Of a stretch of 64,000 nt of DNA, positions 41,531 to 49,905 are shown in pieces. The position numbers and the translations under genes are program-made. Position 1 is the stretch's first letter. Every line of letters begins with the position of its first letter. The stretch is from a virus: IMG/VR virus record IMGVR_UViG_3300042562_001046, positions 1 through 64,000 of that record; one strand, written 5' to 3'. The notes under the pieces were generated by a model. It did no database searches. It worked only from the letters and a program-made list of their open reading frames with translations, and was not told the origin of the DNA.

Positions 41531-41724
41531 CCAAAGACGACATCATCAAGCTGGCAAAGAAGGTCGGACTGTGTACAGACAAAGAACTGCAACCAGAACT
41601 TATTGTATTTTCTTACCTTGTTGCCGAGCATGAGCGTGAGGAATGCGCAAAGTTGTGTGAGCAATGGAATGCAAGCCACCCTGACGTACTTGCCACCGCC
41701 ATCAAAGCAAGAGGAAATACATGA
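41527..41724 (+). CDS. 65-aa MTKDDII-type protein
   Basis: Begins MTKDDIIKLAKKVGL, nearly the same as the next gene's N terminus (MTKDDIIRMAREAGF). The second half (AEHEREECAKLCEQWNASHP) is helical with two cysteines. This N-terminal signature is common in small phage proteins of unknown function. It is coupled on both sides by ATGA overlaps. Confidence 0.6.
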   Translation: MTKDDIIKLAKKVGLCTDKELQPELIVFSYLVAEHEREECAKLCEQWNASHPDVLATAIKARGNT

Positions 41725-42188
41725 CTAAAGACGACATCATCCGTATGGCGCGGGAGGCTGGGTTTGCCGATGGCGTGGCAGAAATTGTCGGGCTTGAAGG
41801 CTTTGCTAACTTCTTTGCAGATAACAAAAAAGCCCTTGAAGCCGCACTGGAGCAGCAGCAAGCCGCGCAAACGGTACTCGACCTCGTTACCGACCATGGC
41901 GTGCATGGGATGGACCGCGCCCTTACAGCGCTCCGCACTGCGCTGGAGCAGGCACCTAACCGCCAAGCATTACAAGCCGCAGGCACCCACTCCGCGCCTT
42001 GCGCCCGGCACTGCGAAGCCAAGGCGTACGAGATCGAGATTCGTTTGCTGAATTCAGCACTGCGCGAAGCCCAGGAACAGCGCAAGCTGCTGACGGACGA
42101 TCAACTTGATGAAATTGCTGTGATTGCAAGAGGGGGCAATTTGCATGACCTTCGTATTGCCATCGAAGCCGCCCACAACATTAAGTAA
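41721..42188 (+). CDS. 155-aa MTKDDII-type protein
   Basis: Paralogous N terminus to the preceding gene, then helical segments rich in Gln and Ala (KKALEAALEQQQAAQTVLDL) and a coiled-coil C terminus (IEIRLLNSALREAQEQRKLL). No catalytic motif. The tandem arrangement suggests duplication of the first 15 residues with divergent tails. Confidence 0.65.
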   Translation: MTKDDIIRMAREAGFADGVAEIVGLEGFANFFADNKKALEAALEQQQAAQTVLDLVTDHGVHGMDRALTALRTALEQAPNRQALQAAGTHSAPCARHCEAKAYEIEIRLLNSALREAQEQRKLLTDDQLDEIAVIARGGNLHDLRIAIEAAHNIK

Positions 42189-42194
42189 AACCCC

Positions 42195-42464
42195 ATGACC
42201 AAACTCACCGCCCCCGAGCGCAACACTCTGCCCTCCCACGTGATCGCCAGACCCAAAGACGCCGTGTCGCAGTCAATCCGCAAGAGCATCGGTGCAGCCG
42301 TCTACGAGCCCCGTGCCAGGGACCCCAACGAAGCCACCCCGCCAGAACAGAACATCTGGGAACGGCCCGTCTACGTGCCTGGAGATGGGGACCACACCGC
42401 CCAGGTGCCCCGTGCTGGCTCCCAGAACGCCCGTAACCTGCGCAGCCTGGGGTTTGGGACATGA
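42195..42464 (+). CDS. 89-aa basic protein
   Basis: MTKLTAPERNTLPSHVIARP with low-complexity Pro/Arg-rich middle (YEPRARDPNEATPPEQNIWE). Likely disordered. Overlaps the next gene by 4 bp. Function unknown. Confidence 0.55.
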   Translation: MTKLTAPERNTLPSHVIARPKDAVSQSIRKSIGAAVYEPRARDPNEATPPEQNIWERPVYVPGDGDHTAQVPRAGSQNARNLRSLGFGT

Positions 42465-42721
42465 GCCGCAGCAGCGTACGCCGGCTCAAAGCCCGCGCCT
42501 ACACCCTGCGCAACACCCAGACGTGGGACACGTCCATGAACAAGATGCACTTCATCCGGCACATCAAGCCGTGCAGCAGCTACGTGCCCTGGTGCTCCGA
42601 CTGCAACGGCAACTTGTTCCGCGCCCTGCTAGGGCGGTTCCCGTACTCAGTTGCTGAGTTTGACGATTTCCAAGACGTCCAGCAAGCCAACGCAACCCCG
42701 TACTACCAGGAGACAGCATGA
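42461..42721 (+). CDS. 86-aa protein with Cys pair
   Basis: MSRSSVRRLKARAYTLRNTQ, then IKPCSSYVPWCSDCNGNLFR, in which C-x6-C-x2-C could bind metal, and a C-terminal amphipathic segment. Coupled by ATGA to both neighbours. Function unknown. Confidence 0.55.
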   Translation: MSRSSVRRLKARAYTLRNTQTWDTSMNKMHFIRHIKPCSSYVPWCSDCNGNLFRALLGRFPYSVAEFDDFQDVQQANATPYYQETA

Positions 42722-43227
42722 ACTCAACTACCGAGCCCATCACAGAAGTCACTCCCGCAGTCATTCAGAAAACGCCGAATGCCCACGTCCACGAGCAGGT
42801 CTGGGAGGCCATCAAAGCCTGCCCAACTCCTCGCGCCTCGGCGCAGATTGCCTCCTACACAAAGCTGTCGCAGTCGCTCGTTTCGAACTCAATCACCTAC
42901 CTGCGCTCGCGGTACCTGCTTGACGTCACAAAACGAAACCGGTTTAGCGCAGATTACAGAAGCGGCCAACGACTGGTCTCCCACTTCTATGTCCCGGACA
43001 TATACAAAGCCGTCCCATGGGACCAGCTTCCGCACACGCCCTCGAACGCGAACCCCAATCGAACTTCTCTGAACCTCGCTGCAGTACCAAAGCCACAAGA
43101 ACTGCAGGTGCTGGTGCAAGTACCGACGCCAACGCGAGCGCCAAGCATCTGGAACGACTGGATCGAGCAGCAGTCGCTGCGGGACCTGCGCGAGCTGCAC
43201 GCCATCTTGAACCGGTTGTTCCCATGA
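42718..43227 (+). CDS. winged-helix-like protein
   Basis: 169 residues. The central segment AHVHEQVWEAIKACPTPRAS with AQIASYTKLSQSLVSNSITY and LRSRYLLDVTKRNRF reads as a winged helix-turn-helix (recognition helix SLVSNSITYLRS, wing with KRNRF). The C-terminal half is Pro-rich with a terminal helix. A DNA-binding regulator or replication accessory is plausible. It lacks the size and features of CI-type repressors. Confidence 0.55.
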   Translation: MNSTTEPITEVTPAVIQKTPNAHVHEQVWEAIKACPTPRASAQIASYTKLSQSLVSNSITYLRSRYLLDVTKRNRFSADYRSGQRLVSHFYVPDIYKAVPWDQLPHTPSNANPNRTSLNLAAVPKPQELQVLVQVPTPTRAPSIWNDWIEQQSLRDLRELHAILNRLFP

Positions 43228-43700
43228 GCAACAACCTCACTGACCAAGACTACGTTCTGACTGAAGGCGCTGCCTGGTTGAATGTAGGCCTGTTCGCCAT
43301 ACGGATCCACACCACTGACGAAGGCGTCACCGTTGATATCTTTGATGCTGCGCTGGCCAAATCCGACGGCAATTGTGATGCAGGGCTCCTCAACACCACC
43401 TACGTTTACAACAGTGACATAGCAGAGATTGCGCCGACCAACACATGCTCCCACTGCGGCCGCACGTTAGATGACGACCAGACGCAGGGCGTGTGCAGCT
43501 CAGACGACTGCCCGCGGCTCGAGCTGCTCAGCACCGCCGAAGAAGACATTCTGAGCAGCCTGCGCGATCGGGGATGCGCAGTGTGCGTGTTCCAGCCGCA
43601 CGAGATCGGCGACGCCGACCTCGAAAAAATAGAAGAGCGCATGTGCGTCGCGGGATGGGACGAGATCAGCACCAACGGAAACGTGGGGTTAACTGGATGA
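43224..43700 (+). CDS. 158-aa protein with zinc-finger-like Cys motif
   Basis: ATG 43224 overlaps the previous stop (ATGA). The middle carries NTCSHCGRTLDDDQTQGVCS followed by SDDC, a CxxC...CxxxxC arrangement that can bind zinc. The N-terminal half is beta-rich (WLNVGLFAIRIHTTDEGVTV) and the C-terminal half helical. No family certain. Confidence 0.6.
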   Translation: MSNNLTDQDYVLTEGAAWLNVGLFAIRIHTTDEGVTVDIFDAALAKSDGNCDAGLLNTTYVYNSDIAEIAPTNTCSHCGRTLDDDQTQGVCSSDDCPRLELLSTAEEDILSSLRDRGCAVCVFQPHEIGDADLEKIEERMCVAGWDEISTNGNVGLTG

Positions 43701-43718
43701 AAAACACAAGGACGCAGC

Positions 43719-43964
43719 ATGAACTTCGACCATTACACCGTCATTGTGGGCCGGCCTGACTACGTGTCAGACAACCCTGTAGACGACACCTACATGACGA
43801 GCGTCTACGCGCAGACTGCCAAGGCAGCAGGGCTTGAAGCCATCAGGGAGTGCGCGGAAACCGATTCGGCAGCACAAGAAGACGTGAACGACGTAGGCGA
43901 CTACACCATCGTTGCCGTGATCGCTGGGAAGCACCAGGACATACAAGGAAGAACTGACTTATGA
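43719..43964 (+). CDS. 81-aa acidic protein
   Basis: MNFDHYTVIVGRPDYVSDNP, a helix (VYAQTAKAAGLEAIRECAET) and a strand (DYTIVAVIAGKHQ) give a small alpha/beta protein. Overlaps the next gene by 4 bp. Unknown function. Confidence 0.6.
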   Translation: MNFDHYTVIVGRPDYVSDNPVDDTYMTSVYAQTAKAAGLEAIRECAETDSAAQEDVNDVGDYTIVAVIAGKHQDIQGRTDL

Positions 43965-44314
43965 AAACAGCAGAACTGATAGGCGATGCCCTTGATCGGG
44001 CAGTGGCGAAGTGTATGGGTGTCACGGCAATGGAGTGGAGCGATAACCACGGCGGGTATGAGACATACAGCCCGTCCACTGACTGGGCCTTTGGAGGACC
44101 AATCATTGAGCAGATGGGGATCAGTGTATGGGAAGCATGCAATGAGGCAGACCCACAAGAGTGGATGGCAATTACCAGTAGAAGCACGTGGGGCGAAGAC
44201 GGCGAACGCGATGCATCATACGGCCCCACCCCGCTCGTCGCAGCGATGAGGTGCTACGTTGCCTCTCGGCTCGGCGACGAAATCGAGGTCCCCAGTGAAC
44301 TTCACCCGGCTTGA
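43961..44314 (+). CDS. DUF2591 / NinX-like protein
   Basis: 117 residues. MKTAELIGDALDRAVAKCMG, YSPSTDWAFGGPIIEQMGIS and GPTPLVAAMRCYVASRLGDE follow the DUF2591 (NinX-like) family pattern closely. The family is widespread in phages without a known activity. Overlaps the previous gene by 4 bp. Confidence 0.8.
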   Translation: MKTAELIGDALDRAVAKCMGVTAMEWSDNHGGYETYSPSTDWAFGGPIIEQMGISVWEACNEADPQEWMAITSRSTWGEDGERDASYGPTPLVAAMRCYVASRLGDEIEVPSELHPA

Positions 44315-44387
44315 GTTCGCCGAGCGCCTGGTGTTTCTGCTGGCGCTGATCGCGGTCGCCCTAGACCTCCTGTACTGGAGGCCCTGA
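44295..44387 (+). CDS. 30-aa membrane peptide
   Basis: GTG 44295 (AGG upstream), overlapping the end of the NinX-like gene. The product is MNFTRLEFAERLVFLLALIA-VALDLLYWRP, with one hydrophobic helix. Its stop overlaps the next start (TGATG), which supports expression. Function unknown. Confidence 0.45.
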   Translation: MNFTRLEFAERLVFLLALIAVALDLLYWRP

Positions 44388-44707
44388 TGCGCACGCGCCA
44401 CATCCCCGACGCCAGCTTTGTGGCTGCTCAGTCCGACCGCATGCACGAGCTGCTGCGCCAGCGTGCTGCCATCTCGCGTGATGACCTGGAGTACCTGGTC
44501 GAGCACGTGGACAAACTGCGCGACGAACGGGTGAAGTCAGCCGTCGCCGGGCTGATCGGCTGGGGTGACGAAGAACGCGCTGAGATTGAAACCTTCGTGG
44601 CTGTAGCCATCGAGGTCATGAAACGCACCAACGTGAGCAAGCTGCGCGAAGCTGCCCGCGTCGTGTACCTGCGGGTACTGATTAAGGAATTACCAAATGC
44701 CCTGTGA
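44387..44707 (+). CDS. 106-aa helical protein
   Basis: Residues DASFVAAQSDRMHELLRQRA and ISRDDLEYLVEHVDKLRDER form helices, followed by VKSAVAGLIGWGDEERAEIE. Charged, probably a soluble helical bundle. The gene is tightly packed between two overlapping small membrane genes. No family known. Confidence 0.6.
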   Translation: MRTRHIPDASFVAAQSDRMHELLRQRAAISRDDLEYLVEHVDKLRDERVKSAVAGLIGWGDEERAEIETFVAVAIEVMKRTNVSKLREAARVVYLRVLIKELPNAL

Positions 44708-44852
44708 CAACAACTGCACGCAAGCCTGTGTGTGCGATACCAACGTGGACGACCTGTACCCGCTCTACAGCTGGGTCGACTATTCCATCGTGGTGGTGAT
44801 GATCGTCAGCTCGACAGCTGCGTTGGGATTCTTCGTTGGGTATGTAACGTGA
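44697..44852 (+). CDS. 51-aa Cys-rich single-pass membrane protein
   Basis: MPCDNNCTQACVCDTNVDDL has four cysteines in the first 13 residues. A membrane segment (SIVVVMIVSSTAALGFFVGY) follows. The ATG overlaps the previous gene by 11 bp and the stop overlaps the next GTG. The Cys-rich N terminus could bind metal or form disulphides outside the membrane. Unknown function. Confidence 0.5.
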   Translation: MPCDNNCTQACVCDTNVDDLYPLYSWVDYSIVVVMIVSSTAALGFFVGYVT

Positions 44853-45067
44853 GCCGCCCTGAGCCATTTGTCTTCGAAGGACAAACCTACTACCCAGAAA
44901 AGGGGAGCCCTAGGCATATCGTCATTGGCGTCTGCTCTGACTGCGCCTTCGACGAGCACTTCGACTGCGACAGCATCCCCTGCGGCCCACACCACTACAT
45001 CACAGCCATCGTTCACGTGACAAAACGACTCACTCAAACCACAACAAAAGGAGCGCTCGAATGCTAA
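44849..45067 (+). CDS. 72-aa protein with Cys/His cluster
   Basis: GTG 44849 overlaps the preceding stop (GTGA). A beta opening (PFVFEGQTYYPEKGSPRHIV) is followed by GVCSDCAFDEHFDCDSIPCG with PHH. The five Cys/His candidates suggest a zinc-binding knuckle. Unknown function. Confidence 0.55.
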   Translation: MSRPEPFVFEGQTYYPEKGSPRHIVIGVCSDCAFDEHFDCDSIPCGPHHYITAIVHVTKRLTQTTTKGALEC

Positions 45068-45267
45068 TGATCAGTCTGACCTGGGATGAAAGATCGGGAG
45101 ACGGCGAAGGAAAAGTCCGCATACAGAAAAACTTCCTCAAGGAGCACCGCATAACCCAACTAGACGGCTTGAAGGACTGGATTGGCGAGCTGACCAATAT
45201 CTACGAAGACATGCTTACTAACGAGACCCTTTTCTCACCCCTAAACCACAAAAACCCAACACCATGA
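45061..45267 (+). CDS. 68-aa protein before the AAA ATPase gene
   Basis: MLMISLTWDERSGDGEGKVR and a helix (QLDGLKDWIGELTNIYEDML). Starts within the last codons of the previous gene (alternative ATG at 45067) and overlaps the ATPase gene by 4 bp, so it belongs to the ATPase operon. No family known. Confidence 0.55.
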   Translation: MLMISLTWDERSGDGEGKVRIQKNFLKEHRITQLDGLKDWIGELTNIYEDMLTNETLFSPLNHKNPTP

Positions 45268-46250
45268 AACCATCCAGCATCCGCACAGTCATACCCAAAC
45301 TCATCGCCAAGCAGCGCCCTGTCTTCATCTGGGGCCCACCCGGCGTCGGCAAGTCTGACGGCGTGGCCCAGATTGCCAAGGACATGAAGCTCGAGCTGCG
45401 CGACGTTCGCCTGTCCCTGCTCGACCCGATCGACCTGAAGGGCTTTCCCGTTGTCGACGCCGTCAAGAAACAGATGAAGTGGCTTCCTGCCGACTTCCTA
45501 CCCACCAAGGGCAAGGGCCTGCTGTTCCTGGACGAGATGAACAGCGCCCCGATGGCGGTCCAGGGCGCAGCCTACCAGCTGGTGCTCAACCGCAAGATTG
45601 GTGACTACAAGCTGCCCGACGGCTGGGCTGTGCTGGCTGCAGGCAACCGCTCCGGCGACCGTGCCATCGTTCATGCCATGCCGTCCGCGCTGGCCAACCG
45701 CTTCGTTCACCTGGACTACGACGTCAACGTAGACGACTGGAACATGTGGGCAATGGAGAACGGCATACACGACCACATCCGTGGCTTCATCCAGTTCCGC
45801 CCGGCGCTGCTGCACAGTTTCGACCCCGCCACCAACCCACGTGCCTTCCCAACAGGGCGCAGCTGGATGTTTGCCAACGACATCTACCAAGACGAACACC
45901 CCGCAGCCGAGGAGTTCGAACTACTCAAGGGCACCGTCGGCGAAGGCGCTGCAGCTGAGTTCAGCGGCTACGTCAAGCAGCTGCGCGATCTGCCCAGCGT
46001 CCCTCAGGTGCTGATGGACCCAGACGGCACCAAGCTGCCCTCATCCCCCGCTGCCAAAGCCGCCATGGCTGCAGCCCTGGACCCAGCCACCACGGTCGGC
46101 AACATCGCCCGCGTCATGAAGTACATCGAGCGCATGCCGGTCGAGTTCGGTGCTGTGTTCATCCGCTCCATCATCCGGCGTGACAGCAAGCTGACCAGCA
46201 CCAAGTCCTACATGGACTGGACCATCAAGAACCAGGCCGTGTTGACCTAA
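45264..46250 (+). CDS. MoxR-type AAA+ ATPase
   Basis: 328 residues. Walker A GPPGVGKS (24-31), Walker B LLFLDEMN (about 85-92), sensor-1 region VLAAGNRSGDRAIVHAMPSA and an Arg-finger context (LANRF) place it in the MoxR/dynein-like AAA+ group. Such ATPases work as chaperone-like remodelers together with VWA proteins, and a VWA/metallopeptidase gene lies four genes downstream in the same unit. The C-terminal third (TVGNIARVMKYIERMPVEFG) is typical of phage MoxR proteins. Substrate unknown. Confidence 0.85.
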   Translation: MKPSSIRTVIPKLIAKQRPVFIWGPPGVGKSDGVAQIAKDMKLELRDVRLSLLDPIDLKGFPVVDAVKKQMKWLPADFLPTKGKGLLFLDEMNSAPMAVQGAAYQLVLNRKIGDYKLPDGWAVLAAGNRSGDRAIVHAMPSALANRFVHLDYDVNVDDWNMWAMENGIHDHIRGFIQFRPALLHSFDPATNPRAFPTGRSWMFANDIYQDEHPAAEEFELLKGTVGEGAAAEFSGYVKQLRDLPSVPQVLMDPDGTKLPSSPAAKAAMAAALDPATTVGNIARVMKYIERMPVEFGAVFIRSIIRRDSKLTSTKSYMDWTIKNQAVLT

Positions 46251-46266
46251 CCACAAGGAGTCCTTT

Positions 46267-47088
46267 ATGTTGCAAGAACGCGCCATGCTCGCCCAGCTGT
46301 CCATCTCTCAGTGGACGGCCCGCAAACACGACAAGTCCGTGTCGGCCGAAGTGGAGAAAGCCCACGCAGCTCACAACGCCGGCCGGTTCAACAAGGACCT
46401 GGTCGACAAGGCGCTGCTGGAGCCCATCACCAAGCTGGCCGGCCAGGTGCGTGAGTTCCACTACGACAAAACCCTGGCCTGGAACGACTCAGGCGCCCGG
46501 CTGCTGCCCAGCATCCTGTTCGCGGACTACTCCACCAAGATCCGGCACTTCCGGCGAGAATTCGACCGCCTGGTCGACGACATGGTCACTCAGTACCCCG
46601 TCGAGGTTCAGGCAGCCCGCAACCGGCTGGGCACCATGTACAACCCGGGCGACTACCCAGACCCCCAGGAAATCAAAGACCGGTTCCAGATCAAGATCGA
46701 GTTCGAGCCTGTCCCCAACGCCAACGACTTCCGCGTCGACGTGGGCCAGGAAGCCGCTGACGAGATCCGCAGCTCCATCACGCAGGGTGTGCTCGACCGC
46801 CAGGCCGACGCCGTCAAAAGCACCTACAAACGCATCCATGACGTGGTGTCTAAGGTCTATGAAAGACTGTCCGTAGAAGATGCGATCTTCAAGGACACCC
46901 TGATCAAGAACGTCCGGGATCTGTGTGTCGTGCTGCCGGCGTTCAACCTCAACAACGACCCGGCCATCACCGCGCTTCACACCGCCCTGCTCGACCTGAC
47001 CGATGTCAGCATCCAGCAGCTGCGCGTGGATACAAGGCTGCGCCAACGCACCGCCAACAAAGCACAGGCCATCCTGAACACGCTGTGA
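46267..47088 (+). CDS. MoxR-operon helical protein (DUF3150-like, tentative)
   Basis: 273 residues, mostly helical. LSISQWTARKHDKSVSAEVE opens it, then FHYDKTLAWNDSGARLLPSI, AARNRLGTMYNPGDYPDPQE and a C-terminal LIKNVRDLCVVLPAFNLNND. Proteins of this type, which I recall as DUF3150-like, sit between MoxR and VWA genes in other phages. The constant partnership suggests it is a component or client of the ATPase complex. AAGGAG precedes the ATG. Confidence 0.7.
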   Translation: MLQERAMLAQLSISQWTARKHDKSVSAEVEKAHAAHNAGRFNKDLVDKALLEPITKLAGQVREFHYDKTLAWNDSGARLLPSILFADYSTKIRHFRREFDRLVDDMVTQYPVEVQAARNRLGTMYNPGDYPDPQEIKDRFQIKIEFEPVPNANDFRVDVGQEAADEIRSSITQGVLDRQADAVKSTYKRIHDVVSKVYERLSVEDAIFKDTLIKNVRDLCVVLPAFNLNNDPAITALHTALLDLTDVSIQQLRVDTRLRQRTANKAQAILNTL

Positions 47089-47327
47089 TTGACGAAGTCG
47101 CTGAAACCTACCTCGTCATGGAGGCTCTCGATGACCTGGCTCGTCGCGACTTCATCTGGGACAAGAACCGGCTCGTTTACCAGCGGCTCACTCCCACCGC
47201 CCGAGTCTGGTGGTGGCGCATGGCCAAAGTCAACGCCACAGCTGGCATCCCCTCCATGCAGCAGCTGCTCACCAAAGTAATCACTCTGAGACTTACTAAA
47301 AATGACGTGGTCAATATCAACTCGTAG
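47085..47327 (+). CDS. 80-aa Trp-rich basic protein
   Basis: GTG 47085 overlaps the previous stop (GTGA). It reads VAETYLVMEALDDLARRDFI then RLVYQRLTPTARVWWWRMAK with three consecutive Trp, and a C-terminal hydrophobic TKVITLRLTKND. Coupled to the MoxR operon. No family known. Confidence 0.55.
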   Translation: MIDEVAETYLVMEALDDLARRDFIWDKNRLVYQRLTPTARVWWWRMAKVNATAGIPSMQQLLTKVITLRLTKNDVVNINS

Positions 47328-47328
47328 C

Positions 47329-48024
47329 ATGGTCTGCATCAGCTCGTACGAGCAGGCGCTGGCGCACTGGAAGAAGACCAAGTCGTGGGCCAACAACGAC
47401 CGCCCGTTGTCCGGCCGGCGTGAAAAAAATAAAGCGCTGCGCAAACTAACCGACGGCAGCTTCGAGTGCCGCTTGTACGAAACGCCACTGGTGACCTATC
47501 ACCCGGCGGGCCAGGTCACTCTTCTCACCGACGACAGACTTTCTAGTCGGATGTTCATGGAACGTGTTGCGCCGCTCCACTGCTCCCCTGTGTCTGCTCA
47601 AGGAAGGACGTTCTGGGAGATCAGGACTCGTGACGGCGCGCAGTTTCGCCTAAACCGAACTGAAATAATACCCAACGACGACAAGACCTGGCGGGTCCTG
47701 TACAGCACGGGCCAAGCCACAGAACAGTTCAGAGACAAGTCGCTGTGCGCCAAGATCCGGCGCAACCTAAAGATGTACGCCAACTGGTACGGCGTGACCA
47801 GCCGCCTGATGAACTTGCCCGGTGGAGGCCACGTTGCACACCTGTCCAATACACGTCTGACACAGCTTACTGAGCGCCCGCTCGAACCTGAATCCTTCAT
47901 GGAATTTGCCGGCGAAGCGGGAGACCCCTGCCGCTACTCGTTCTACGACCACATCTTTCGGGCCACCGGCGCCCTTCGAACTATCCCCGTCCCTTTTGAC
48001 CGCCTACCCAGGAACGCCCCATGA
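47329..48024 (+). CDS. 231-aa protein of MoxR operon
   Basis: ATG 47329 is preferred because it starts two bases after the previous stop; ATG 47302 would overlap. Beta-rich with KLTDGSFECRLYETPLVTYH, EIRTRDGAQFRLNRTEIIPN and NLKMYANWYGVTSRLMNLPG. No motif recognised. It overlaps the VWA gene by 4 bp, so it probably works with it. Confidence 0.6.
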   Translation: MVCISSYEQALAHWKKTKSWANNDRPLSGRREKNKALRKLTDGSFECRLYETPLVTYHPAGQVTLLTDDRLSSRMFMERVAPLHCSPVSAQGRTFWEIRTRDGAQFRLNRTEIIPNDDKTWRVLYSTGQATEQFRDKSLCAKIRRNLKMYANWYGVTSRLMNLPGGGHVAHLSNTRLTQLTERPLEPESFMEFAGEAGDPCRYSFYDHIFRATGALRTIPVPFDRLPRNAP

Positions 48025-49103
48025 ACAAAGAAATTGCTGACAAAATCACTCACGCCCGCACCTCGCTGATCATCGACCAGCCGTTCCTCGGCATGCTCGC
48101 CTTGCGTCTCACGATGGTGGAGGACACCGGCATCAAAACCCTGGCGGTCGACGGCAAGCACATCTACTACAACCCCACATTCGTCGGCACGCTGTCCCTG
48201 GAGCTGCTGATCTCAGCCCTGGCCCACGAGGTGTTCCACTGCGTGTACGACCACATCGGACGCCGGGGCGGCCGTAACCCACGCAAGTACAACCAGGCGG
48301 GCGACTATGTCATCAACGCCACCCTCAAAGACGCCGGCATGCCCATCAGCCCAAACTGGCTCTTTAACGCCGGGTATGCCGGTATGTCGAGTGACGAGAT
48401 CTACAACCTGCTGCCCGACGATGACGGCCACGGCAACGACCCCCTGGATGAAGTCCGGGACGGTGACCCGAACGACACGGAGGAAATGGCCGTCGACTGG
48501 AAGATCGCCACGATCGAGGCAGCCAACGCAGCTGAGAAGTTCGGCAAGCTGCCCGCCAGCATGAAGCGCTTTGTCGAGCAGCTGACCAGAGCCAAAGTCG
48601 ACTGGCGTGACGTCCTGCGCCGGTTCATCACCCAGCGCTCGGCAGATGACTACACCTGGCTGCGCCCAAACCGGCGCTTCATCCAGCAGGGCCTGTTCCT
48701 GCCCACGCTCTACTCAGAGTCCATGGGCGAGGTGATCGTCTGCATCGACACCTCAGGCTCCATCGACCAGGCCACGCTCGACGCGTTCGGGTCTGAGATC
48801 AAAGCCGTGGTGCAGTCGACCCGCCCTACTCTCACCCACGTCATCTACTGTGACGCTGCTGTCAACCACGTCGATGCGTTCGGGCCCAACGACGACCTGA
48901 ACTTCGCCATGCACGGCGGCGGCGGCACTGACTTCCGCCCACCCTTCGAGTACGCAGCCCAAGAACAGATCCAGGCCAGCTGCCTGATCTACCTGACCGA
49001 CGGCTACGGCCCGTTCCCCCAGACAGCTGACTTCCCCGTCCTGTGGGTCATGACCACAGACGTCGTCGCCCCGTTTGGCGACACCATCCAGATCGAGATC
49101 TAA
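48021..49103 (+). CDS. metallopeptidase-like / VWA protein (DUF2201 type)
   Basis: 360 residues. The N-terminal domain carries the zinc motif HEVFH (H69, E70, H73; also H78) after LISALA. The C-terminal VWA-like domain has the MIDAS start DTSGS (about 243-247), a later GGGGTDFRPPFEYA and LIYLTDGYGPF. This is the DUF2201 layout (peptidase-like domain plus VWA) that accompanies MoxR ATPases. It probably binds a partner or substrate through the VWA domain while MoxR supplies force. Whether the HExxH is proteolytic is not known. Confidence 0.85.
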   Translation: MNKEIADKITHARTSLIIDQPFLGMLALRLTMVEDTGIKTLAVDGKHIYYNPTFVGTLSLELLISALAHEVFHCVYDHIGRRGGRNPRKYNQAGDYVINATLKDAGMPISPNWLFNAGYAGMSSDEIYNLLPDDDGHGNDPLDEVRDGDPNDTEEMAVDWKIATIEAANAAEKFGKLPASMKRFVEQLTRAKVDWRDVLRRFITQRSADDYTWLRPNRRFIQQGLFLPTLYSESMGEVIVCIDTSGSIDQATLDAFGSEIKAVVQSTRPTLTHVIYCDAAVNHVDAFGPNDDLNFAMHGGGGTDFRPPFEYAAQEQIQASCLIYLTDGYGPFPQTADFPVLWVMTTDVVAPFGDTIQIEI

Positions 49104-49105
49104 CC

Positions 49106-49555
49106 ATGTCAGAAAAAAGAGAACTCATCGTTCAGCAGCTCCGTGACCTCGGCATCACCCGCTGCGTGATCAGCTACAGCGGAGGTGGCGACAGCGGACA
49201 GATCGAGGACGTCACGTGTTGGACTAACGTCCCCGGCGGAGAAGAAATAGTCGACGCCGAAAAACTACAAAAAGCTGCCCAGACGGAAGAACAGTTCATC
49301 GTGACCCAGGTGACAGACCGTCTCCTCGGCGAAAAAACCAGCCCGCTGAACCAGCGCATCGAAAACCTGGCCTACGAGCTGCTGGAGGAAGCTGGCGTTG
49401 ACGACTGGGTCAACAACGACGGCGGCGCGGGGACCATCACAGTCTTTGTGGAAGACGGAAGCAGCAAGGAGGATGGCGACTTCGAAGCCGGCCAGATCCT
49501 GATCAGCCAGGACACTTACGAAACCACATCTCACAACAACACGTACACCCTATGA
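49106..49555 (+). CDS. DUF6878-like protein
   Basis: 149 residues from ATG 49106. The opening RELIVQQLRDLGITRCVISY with SGGGDSGQIEDVTCWT follows the DUF6878-type pattern (Y-x-G-x-GDSG-x-IE). The C-terminal half has VDDWVNNDGGAGTITVFVED. Activity unknown. Overlaps the next gene by 4 bp; the two families commonly travel together. Confidence 0.6.
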   Translation: MSEKRELIVQQLRDLGITRCVISYSGGGDSGQIEDVTCWTNVPGGEEIVDAEKLQKAAQTEEQFIVTQVTDRLLGEKTSPLNQRIENLAYELLEEAGVDDWVNNDGGAGTITVFVEDGSSKEDGDFEAGQILISQDTYETTSHNNTYTL

Positions 49556-49905
49556 CCTCCCCCATCTTCCACTCCATGACCAGCGTCAAGCGCTGGGGCG
49601 GCGCTGCTGAGGACTACACACCCATCCACGACTGGCTGGATGCAACCAAAGAGAGCTTCGCTGACTTCCGCCACCGTGCCCTGCGCCACCACAGCCAGGG
49701 CTGCTTCGAGGCTGAGCGGGTATTCGGCCACAGCATCACCAACAGCGCCGGCCGTGTGGTGCCGGTGCGCTACATCGCTGAGATGCACATCCAAGAAGAC
49801 TGCGGCGGCCGGATCCCGACCGTCTCCGACTGGTTCCGAAACATCAAGCCCGAAGTCTGGATGAGCCGCGGCTACAGCACGCCAGAAGAAGAATGGACGA
49901 CATAG
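49552..49905 (+). CDS. DUF6915-like protein
   Basis: 117 residues. HSMTSVKRWGGAAEDYTPIH, DWLDATKESFADFRHRALRH with HSQGCFEAERVFG, VPVRYIAEMHIQEDCGGRIP and PTVSDW match the DUF6915 pattern, with several conserved His. A metal-dependent role is imaginable, but none is established. Confidence 0.7.
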   Translation: MTSPIFHSMTSVKRWGGAAEDYTPIHDWLDATKESFADFRHRALRHHSQGCFEAERVFGHSITNSAGRVVPVRYIAEMHIQEDCGGRIPTVSDWFRNIKPEVWMSRGYSTPEEEWTT

